Assembly (NCBI GenBank): GCA_003456175.1
Contig: DMPB01000180.1
Span: forward strand, 1 to 8,962
DNA: 8,962 nt
Origin: Chitinophagaceae bacterium
GTDB taxonomy: Bacteria; Bacteroidota; Bacteroidia; Chitinophagales; Chitinophagaceae
Reading direction: 5' to 3'
Shown here: positions 1 through 5,230 of the stretch, in pieces
How the letters are laid out: every line of letters starts with the position of its first letter
How positions within the stretch are numbered: the first letter of the stretch is position 1
Notes under the pieces: model-generated
What the model saw: the letters and a program-made list of their open reading frames with translations, nothing else
Told to the model about the DNA's origin: nothing
The model's database searches: none
Program-made: the position numbers and the translations under genes

Positions 1-1242
1 ACTGGTACTTCTCAAACTACCAATTACTCTTGGAGCAGCAAAACTTCCATTCGCGTCACTAATCTGTGCGATAAAGAGGTTATTGCTGTTAAAGCTAACG
101 GTAGCAGGTAGGTTGAAGCCTACGTTTAAAGCACCACCAGCACAGAAGTTATTACCGTTAACAATACTTTCTAAAACCGGAGCTGTTCCTGGAATAGTAA
201 ACTGCCAGCTGTTGATTTTACTCCAGCTGCCATTTACATCTCTTGCCCTTGCAACTACAAAGTGAGTACCGGGTAATATACCAGTTAGGTTAACATTGAA
301 AGTTAAATCTGCAAAATTTTGTCCAGGTGTTACAGGCACTTGAATACCATTACCATATCCAGGATCGTAATCTAAAAAGTATTCTATTTGGTTAACGTTA
401 GGAGAGTTAGCAGTGGTTAGGTTGGCATAAGGTTTAATGAACATGAGATAGTTGGTCATGCTCCAATTACCATTTGCTGTTAAGGCCCGCATACCGAGTA
501 GCTGTGGCCCGTTCGCTAACGCACCAACGGGAATATTTGCCGTAAGGTCTTGTAAATTCACCCCTGGCGTAACCGTTAAAGCTGTACCTCTACCAAAACC
601 AGGATCATTATTCAAGAAATACTCTACCCTGCTAATGTTTGGCGTAGTACCAGCAGCTAGGTTGTTATATGGTTTGTAGAACAACCAGAAATTGGTTTTA
701 CTCCAAGCACCATTGGCACTCATAGCTCTTGCACCTACTATATGCGGACCTACAGCTAGGTTGTTGGCATTAATGTTAAATGTAAGATCTACCAAGTTGG
801 TACCGTTGGTAATAGGTACATTGGTTGCGTTACCAAAGCCAGGATCAGCATCAACGAAATACTCTACTTTGGTAATATTCGATACACTTTCTGGTGCTAA
901 CTCAATATATGGTCTGAATAAATACCAATAATGGCTAAAGCTCCATACACCAGCAGCAGTTCTTGCCCTTGTTGCAAGAATATGTACCCCACGTGAAATG
1001 TTATTCACGTTGATGGTAATGGGTATGTTCTGAATATTAACACCAGGTGTAATGGTTACAGGTGTACCTCTACCCTGTCCGGGATCTTGATCGAGGTAAT
1101 ATTCTACGTAAGTAATATTTGCTTGTGCCATTACTTGAGGTCGCTCGAACCAACCAAGTAGTGCCAGCAATAGGATACCCACTTTACTAATGACAGTAAT
1201 GCGTGTTTTACTTATCGCCTTATAGTTATGAAATAATTGCAT
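1..1242 (-). CDS. Large secreted repeat protein with EYF-D-DPG-G modules (partial, N-terminal 414 residues)
   Basis: An open frame runs from an ATG at 1242 to the left edge with no stop, so the C-terminus is missing. Residues 1-41 look like a signal peptide: a basic stretch, a hydrophobic core (VGILLLALLGW), then a likely cut after AQA (39-41). Residues 43-362 hold four 80-residue modules. Each opens like ITKVEYFVDADPGFG and later has a conserved [AT]RA segment followed by W and S (for example ARAMSANGAWS). From about residue 348 a different beta-rich domain begins (around NNFCAGGALNVGFNLPA), resembling segments common in large Bacteroidota surface proteins. Such proteins often end in a type IX secretion sorting domain, which would lie outside this window, so that is inference. 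The gene starts 71 bp after the second beta-helix gene and is probably co-transcribed with it. An extracellular adhesive or structural role is plausible, but no enzymatic motif is visible and the function is unknown. Confidence 0.88.
   Translation of the reverse strand, partial: MQLFHNYKAISKTRITVISKVGILLLALLGWFERPQVMAQANITYVEYYLDQDPGQGRGTPVTITPGVNIQNIPITINVNNISRGVHILATRARTAAGVWSFSHYWYLFRPYIELAPESVSNITKVEYFVDADPGFGNATNVPITNGTNLVDLTFNINANNLAVGPHIVGARAMSANGAWSKTNFWLFYKPYNNLAAGTTPNISRVEYFLNNDPGFGRGTALTVTPGVNLQDLTANIPVGALANGPQLLGMRALTANGNWSMTNYLMFIKPYANLTTANSPNVNQIEYFLDYDPGYGNGIQVPVTPGQNFADLTFNVNLTGILPGTHFVVARARDVNGSWSKINSWQFTIPGTAPVLESIVNGNNFCAGGALNVGFNLPATVSFNSNNLFIAQISDANGSFAAPRVIGSLRSTS
157..1116 (-). 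repeat. Four tandem 240-bp coding repeats (80-residue modules)
   Basis: Four consecutive modules lie at 1116-877, 876-637, 636-397 and 396-157. The DPG codons recur at exactly 240-bp intervals (plus-strand ccaggatc or ccgggatc at about 1079, 839, 599 and 359). The cores are LDQDPGQGRG, VDADPGFGNA, LNNDPGFGRG and LDYDPGYGNG. Each module also has a GxH or GPQ segment, an AR or MR dipeptide and an NGxWS-like motif (AGVWS in the first). The copies have diverged in DNA sequence, so this is an old protein-level repeat and not a recent expansion. The second half of the fourth module passes into a new domain. Confidence 0.9.
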
Positions 1243-1313
1243 GATAATGTGTATTAAACTGTATACAATACGAACAAATGCTAAAAGCTTAGCTAATCGC
1301 CATAATGATGGGA

Positions 1314-2510
1314 TTAGTTGTTGCTTCTTACACTGTAAGTGATAGTATACGTACTACCAGTTGCAGTAGTACTTGCAGCATTGAGGCGATAAAATGCAGG
1401 AATGTTAGGAATACCAGATGATTTGTAAGGATTGGTACCACCATAAATACCACAATCGGTTGGTGTATTTGTACCAGGAATTACACCGAAATTACGTGCA
1501 GGACTATTAGCAACAAGTTGATATGCTGCATCAGGACTATAGATGGTTTGACCAGCAGAATTATTATTTGGAATACCCACGAAATAAACATTACTACTAG
1601 TATTAGCATTAAATGTATTACCACTGCTACCAGGGTTGCTAGCTACAGGTGAAGCACCTCCAGAGGCGCTCGTGATGTTATTTACAAAAACACAGTTGCT
1701 AGCACCGAACAACCAACTAGCTGTTTGGAAAACACCACCTAGATCTATGCAATTTTGTATGATAAAAACTGAATTATTAAATGACAAGGACCTTCTTGAA
1801 TCGGTCACACCTTGAGCTCCAACATTCCAAACACAATTTAAAATTTGGCCACTATTTACACCTACCGGGGTTTGTGCAGTAGAAGCCGAATAATTAATAT
1901 CTACGCCTACACTATTCTCGATACGCAGGTTAGAGATAGAACGATTACCGCTAAAACCAACTGCATACCCACCTTGGTTTACTTGAGCCATATAACATTG
2001 AGAAATAATCCAATTGTTACAAACACCTGAGTTGTTGAAGTTAACATTCACATCTCTACAACGATAGATGGCAATGTCGTTCAGAGAATCTAAGATATCG
2101 GCAGTAGTTACGTTTAAGCTAGAAATACCTGCGAAAATAGTTCCAGCACTACCTCTACCTACGGTTACGTTTGTTGACGCAATCGCACCGGGCAGGGCTT
2201 GTAAAGCATTGTTAATGATAGCTTGATAAGGCAAATTGTAACTATTCACAAAAAAACCTGGCCCTACAATGTAGAGGCGCTTTGTAATGTTACCGCTGTA
2301 GGTAGCACCAGAACTTTGGGTAGATGGGTATAGCTGAATAGTATCTCCTACAACAGCTGCATCATGGGCTGCTTGCAAAGTAGCATAATCTATCCCGTTA
2401 ACAGGAGATACAGCTCCGGTAAATCCTACCCTGCGTATGGTAGCATTTGCCGTAAGGCTTAGTAATAAGGTTCCAATAATCGCTAAACTTAGTAAAGTAT
2501 GCTTTTGCAT
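1314..2510 (-). CDS. Secreted beta-helix-like protein, downstream paralogue
   Basis: The 398-residue product has a clear signal peptide (1-23, hydrophobic LLSLAIIGTLLLSLTANA, cut before TIRRVGF). Residues 44-62 (TLQAAHDAAVVGDTIQLYP) match the usual opening of right-handed beta-helix or pectate-lyase-like proteins, in which a short helix precedes a GDTI strand. The middle is rich in Asn, Ser, Val and Ile, with short strand-like units such as NCVWNV, FIIQNCID and NCVFVNNI, typical of parallel beta-helix rungs. The C-terminus (CGIYGGTNPY, SGIPNIPAFYRL, GSTYTITYSVRSNN) is shared with the neighbouring paralogue. No catalytic residues of a known polysaccharide lyase can be assigned. No long type IX sorting domain is evident, although the conserved tail could act in export or anchoring. 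It lies 45 bp after its paralogue and 71 bp before the repeat-protein gene, so co-transcription is likely. The substrate, if there is one, is unknown. Confidence 0.88.
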   Translation of the reverse strand: MQKHTLLSLAIIGTLLLSLTANATIRRVGFTGAVSPVNGIDYATLQAAHDAAVVGDTIQLYPSTQSSGATYSGNITKRLYIVGPGFFVNSYNLPYQAIINNALQALPGAIASTNVTVGRGSAGTIFAGISSLNVTTADILDSLNDIAIYRCRDVNVNFNNSGVCNNWIISQCYMAQVNQGGYAVGFSGNRSISNLRIENSVGVDINYSASTAQTPVGVNSGQILNCVWNVGAQGVTDSRRSLSFNNSVFIIQNCIDLGGVFQTASWLFGASNCVFVNNITSASGGASPVASNPGSSGNTFNANTSSNVYFVGIPNNNSAGQTIYSPDAAYQLVANSPARNFGVIPGTNTPTDCGIYGGTNPYKSSGIPNIPAFYRLNAASTTATGSTYTITYSVRSNN

Positions 2511-2555
2511 AGTAGTATAATTGAAGAAGTTTTGAAAATGGTTGATGGTATATTT

Positions 2556-3704
2556 CTAGTTGTTGTTTCTTACGCTAAAAGTTACTGTGTAGGTACTACC
2601 AACAGTTACAGCACTAGCAGCACCCAGTTGGTAAAAAATAGGAATTGATGGAATACCTGAAAGTATATAAGGTGTAGTTCCGCCGTACATACCAATATCT
2701 ACAGGTGTGGTGTTATCTAATACGCTTAAACCGCCATTTATAGCAGTAGTTGCTGTTGTTCTTAATTGGAATCTTCCATCTAAACTGCTGTTGTTCACAC
2801 CATTGTTAGTACCCATTGTTGGGTAATTCACAAAAATGTTGTTAAGTACTTGGCTGAAAATATTACCTGTATTAGGCGCAGTATTATTAATACCATTTGA
2901 TGCAGTAGCAGCTGTTGTTATGTTGCGAATGAAACGTGTGTTTGTTAAGCCAGATAAGCTACTCGTTGGAATTTCGAAGATGCAATTCTGTACTAAAAAA
3001 GCTGCATTATTAAGCGACAAATTGGTGCCTGAAATTAATACGCAGTTATAAATTCTATTCCCTACATAAGTACCTGAAGGCGATGTGTTAAGGTTGATAG
3101 GACCATTAATCAAACAGTTATAAATATCTAAACTATCAACAGTTCTATCACTTGTAAAGCCTGCACTAGGGCCTGTTTGTGCAATGCTTAAACCATAACA
3201 CTGTGAAATCGTCCACTTGTTCAAAATGCCTGAATTATCCCAGTTTACAACAACATTTCTACATCTTGTAATGGTAATATTGTTCAGTGCTTCTTGCCTG
3301 TTTACCACATTTACCGTAAGGTTATTCAAACCCATTAAAATGGTACCAGCGCTTCCCAAATTCATAGTAAGCGATACACCCTGAATATTACCTGCTAGGT
3401 TTTGTAAGTTAGCGTTGGTAATTTCGCTGCCAGATGTTTGGAATACGTTGTAGAAATAACCAGGGCCCAATACTACCAAGCGTTTCGTGATTGTTCCGCT
3501 GTACGATACCGAACCTGAAGTAGTAGGATACAATTGTATGGTATCGCCGTTCACAGAGGCATCGTGTGCTGCCTGAAAGGTGGTGAAATCGAAACCATCA
3601 ATTCGTTCTACCGTGGCAATAAAGCCAACGCGGCGAATGGTTGCTTGCGCAGTTGTAACACCTATTGCAGCGAGCAGCAACAGCAGCAGCAGTTTTTTTG
3701 TCAT
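2556..3704 (-). CDS. Secreted beta-helix-like protein, first gene of the operon
   Basis: The 382-residue product has a signal peptide at 1-21 (MTKK, a run of seven leucines, then AQA before TIRRVGF). It is a clear paralogue of the next gene: both share the mature start TIRRVGF, the motif QAAHD-A/S-V-GDTIQLYP (44-60 here), TKRL--GPG-F, GSAGTI, the RCR(D/N)V-VN--NSG---W-ISQCY segment and the tail ending SVRNNN. The repeated NxCxI or NCVL units fit a right-handed parallel beta-helix. The similarity covers the full length, so the pair arose by tandem duplication of a whole gene and has diverged strongly. A candidate promoter (3811-3841) leaves a leader of about 100 nt. Polysaccharide binding or lyase activity is possible from the fold, but no active site is recognisable. 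The protein is probably exported to the outer surface or the medium. Confidence 0.88.
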   Translation of the reverse strand: MTKKLLLLLLLAAIGVTTAQATIRRVGFIATVERIDGFDFTTFQAAHDASVNGDTIQLYPTTSGSVSYSGTITKRLVVLGPGYFYNVFQTSGSEITNANLQNLAGNIQGVSLTMNLGSAGTILMGLNNLTVNVVNRQEALNNITITRCRNVVVNWDNSGILNKWTISQCYGLSIAQTGPSAGFTSDRTVDSLDIYNCLINGPINLNTSPSGTYVGNRIYNCVLISGTNLSLNNAAFLVQNCIFEIPTSSLSGLTNTRFIRNITTAATASNGINNTAPNTGNIFSQVLNNIFVNYPTMGTNNGVNNSSLDGRFQLRTTATTAINGGLSVLDNTTPVDIGMYGGTTPYILSGIPSIPIFYQLGAASAVTVGSTYTVTFSVRNNN

Positions 3705-3810
3705 GATAAATAGTTTTCAGTAATAGAGGCTTAGGTAGGTTTGTAATATGCAGTTATGTACCTTACGGTAAATATTAGAACGGCACAACAGGAACCCACT
3801 TTTCGCTAAT

Positions 3811-3841
3811 CAAAAGTAGATAGTGCAATACGGGCAACAAA
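3811..3841 (-). promoter_or_regulatory. Bacteroidota-type promoter for the beta-helix/repeat-protein operon
   Basis: Read on the minus strand, a TTTG -33 box (3838-3841) is followed by a 19-nt spacer and TACTTTTG (3811-3818), which matches the Bacteroidota -7 consensus TAnnTTTG fully. The predicted start of transcription is near 3805-3807, giving a leader of about 100 nt before the ATG at 3704. The match is by consensus only and has not been tested. Confidence 0.65.
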
Positions 3842-3860
3842 TACCCATAAATGGGTATTT
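3839..3860. promoter_or_regulatory. 22-bp inverted repeat, candidate operator
   Basis: The arms AAATACCCAT and ATGGGTATTT are perfect 10-bp reverse complements separated by AA. The left arm overlaps the -33 box of the minus-strand promoter, and the rest lies just upstream of it. This position suits a repressor, or an activator contacting polymerase. A two-nucleotide spacer is too short for a stable hairpin, so a dimeric DNA-binding protein is the more likely reader. The protein that binds is unknown; the adjacent AraC-type regulator is one candidate. Confidence 0.5.
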
Positions 3861-3981
3861 TTAATTCGATATAGTGGCATAGATTAAAAGGGTCAATTTC
3901 AATAACGGTATCTTTTACCCTTGTTTACTATGCTGAATTAGCAAGCGAGTACTTCATCCTATACATACACCAATAGTACAA

Positions 3982-3993
3982 AAAGCATGCTTT
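3982..3993. promoter_or_regulatory. Perfect 12-bp palindrome upstream of the regulator gene
   Basis: AAAGCATGCTTT is its own reverse complement and ends 29 bp before the ATG at 4023. Its position would suit autoregulation, but its sequence differs from the inverted repeat at 3839-3860. A chance palindrome cannot be excluded. Confidence 0.3.
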
Positions 3994-4022
3994 AAGTGCT
4001 CTTAACCTAGTAGTTTCAATCA

Positions 4023-4856
4023 ATGAAAAACATATTACATAAAGAATTTATAGATACTATACATTTCGAGCATTACTATGAACGCCATTACGTTACAGGC
4101 AGTCTCAATAATTACATTGATTACATCTGGACGACCCGTTTCGATGTGTTGTGGCAAGATCATCCGCATGGTTTTACAGATAAGCTTTACCCTAATATTG
4201 GCTATACGTATCTTATTAATCTGGGTACGCCTTATTCCATGTTTATTCAGAACCAACCTTTTCCAATGAAAGCCGATGGCTTTTTGCCTCGTTTTCATAC
4301 CATTGCTTGTAAGCATAGTGTAGGCAATCAATTATTGGGTATCAAGTTTAAAGTATCTCCTATTTTGTTGGATAAGAAAATTGATTTTTCTGAGTACAAG
4401 CATGCCATGTTTTCGCTTAGTTATCTTTTGCCTGCTAATGTTATTCAAGCCATTAAAACAGCTACTAGTTTTTCAACAGCGGTACACATTATTGAAAGCT
4501 ATTTCAACAACTTGATTCATCAAGCTGATAATAATATTGTAACTACAGTTACACAAGCTATACAATGCTTTGAAAGTAACGTATATAAAACAATACCAAT
4601 TCAAACGATTGCCAACAACTTGGCAATAACTACTAAAACATTGCAGCGCTATTTTTTAATTGCTGTAGGTATACCACCCAAACAAATATATCATACAATT
4701 CGTATACGTAAGGCATTACAAAACTACCTTACGGTAAATGATGGATTCATACCATCAGCATTTGGCTATTACGATTACAGCCATTTTTACAAACATGCAA
4801 GTACCTTTTTGCAAGAAGATGCTAGCTATATATTCAGCAAAAGAAAAGCGAAATAG
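4023..4856 (+). CDS. AraC-family transcriptional regulator
   Basis: The 277-residue protein has the two-part layout of AraC regulators. Residues 1 to about 150 form an N-terminal domain containing YPNIGYTYLINLG and a downstream LLGIKFKVSPILL segment. This resembles the N-terminal domain of Bacteroidota AraC-type regulators (the DUF6597 type), which may sense a ligand. Residues from about 165 to 270 form the DNA-binding region: the first helix-turn-helix includes IQTIANNLAITTKTLQRYF, and the second includes FGYYDYSHFYKHASTFL, where the YSHF motif is diagnostic. The usual G-x-SP motif after the second helix-turn-helix is missing, and the tail is short and basic (SKRKAK), so the C-terminus is somewhat degenerate. 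The gene is divergent from the exported-protein operon with 318 bp between start codons, so local control of that operon is plausible but unproven. No Shine-Dalgarno site is evident, which is common in this phylum. Confidence 0.85.
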   Translation: MKNILHKEFIDTIHFEHYYERHYVTGSLNNYIDYIWTTRFDVLWQDHPHGFTDKLYPNIGYTYLINLGTPYSMFIQNQPFPMKADGFLPRFHTIACKHSVGNQLLGIKFKVSPILLDKKIDFSEYKHAMFSLSYLLPANVIQAIKTATSFSTAVHIIESYFNNLIHQADNNIVTTVTQAIQCFESNVYKTIPIQTIANNLAITTKTLQRYFLIAVGIPPKQIYHTIRIRKALQNYLTVNDGFIPSAFGYYDYSHFYKHASTFLQEDASYIFSKRKAK

Positions 4857-4876
4857 TACAAGTACTATTTCGCTTT
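4845..4876. terminator. Bidirectional hairpin terminator
   Basis: The 15-nt arms AAAGCGAAATAGTAC (4845-4859) and GTACTATTTCGCTTT (4862-4876) are perfect reverse complements around AA. In RNA the last pair would open to give a four-base CAAG loop. The hairpin lies between two convergent genes and includes the regulator's TAG stop (4854-4856). There is no long T-tract on the plus side, while the minus-strand side continues CTTTTCTTTTG, so termination is probably better for the minus-strand gene. Confidence 0.7.
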
Positions 4877-4897
4877 GAGATATGCATGCTATTGGTG

Positions 4898-5215
4898 TTA
4901 CTGTGCTCTGTTGCGTTCTTCTTCTGAAGCTGTTGTTCTGCGGCGTGCCTGTGCTACACTGTTTTTTCCGAAACGATAATTGAAGCTTATGGTAGCAACT
5001 CTCGTTTCACGCCTGCTACTCCATTTTTCAATGTAATTGTTGTAAGTAATGGTACCTCCTGGTCTGTTCGTCCAGAATATATCTGTTACATTTAAACGTA
5101 AAGTACCTTTATTGTTAAGTACTTGTTTTTGAATACCAAAATTGGCACTCCACACGCTTCTTACAACCATAAAGCCACTACGACCACCACTGTTAAAGTT
5201 GCCGCTTACTTCCAT
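4898..5215 (-). CDS. C-terminal fragment of the outer-membrane beta-barrel protein (after in-frame stop)
   Basis: This 105-codon frame is the end of the receptor-like gene that starts at 7348. It is in the same reading frame, separated only by TAA (5231-5233) and five codons reading KKGWS. It encodes several amphipathic barrel strands (MEVSGNF, ANFGIQKQVL, TLRLNVTDIF), a final strand (ATISFNYRFGK), then a charged tail (ARRRTTASEEERNRAQ), as expected for the end of this protein family. An internal ATG at 5215 is preceded by AAGGA six bases upstream, so restart is conceivable. A separate small protein without signal peptide would not insert into the outer membrane by itself. It is best read as a remnant of the interrupted gene and not as an independent gene. 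It ends with TAA at 4898-4900. Confidence 0.75.
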   Translation of the reverse strand: MEVSGNFNSGGRSGFMVVRSVWSANFGIQKQVLNNKGTLRLNVTDIFWTNRPGGTITYNNYIEKWSSRRETRVATISFNYRFGKNSVAQARRRTTASEEERNRAQ

Positions 5216-5230
5216 ACTCCATCCTTTTTT

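Larger units (their letters stand above)
3705..4022. other. Divergent intergenic regulatory region
   Basis: This 318-bp gap separates the start codons of two divergently oriented genes. It contains no convincing coding frame. It holds the candidate promoter of the minus-strand operon (3811-3841), a 22-bp inverted repeat overlapping its -33 box (3839-3860), two further GGGT/ACCC-type segments (AAGGGT at 3888-3893 and ACCCTT at 3917-3922), a perfect 12-bp palindrome (3982-3993), and one copy of the CTTACGGYAAAT motif (3762-3773). No good TTTG plus TAnnTTTG pair was found for the plus-strand regulator gene. Confidence 0.7.

Noticed and set aside
83..931. Plus-strand frames of 60 to 79 codons across the left part
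   Set aside because: They are antisense to the four-module repeat protein and recur only because the modules recur every 240 bp. They show no start signals or recognisable domains.
1280..1293. Short inverted repeat GCTAA-AAGC-TTAGC between the second beta-helix gene and the repeat-protein gene as a terminator
   Set aside because: The stem is only 5 bp, AT-rich and not followed by a T-run. It is too weak to support separation of the two genes.
3736..3743. TAGGTTTG as a plus-strand -7 box for the regulator gene
   Set aside because: It matches TAnnTTTG but has no TTTG at the right distance upstream and lies about 280 bp before the start codon.
4898..5215. An independent small gene of 105 codons
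   Set aside because: It is in the same frame as the upstream receptor, begins inside barrel strands, and has the family's usual C-terminal end, so it is a fragment of that gene.
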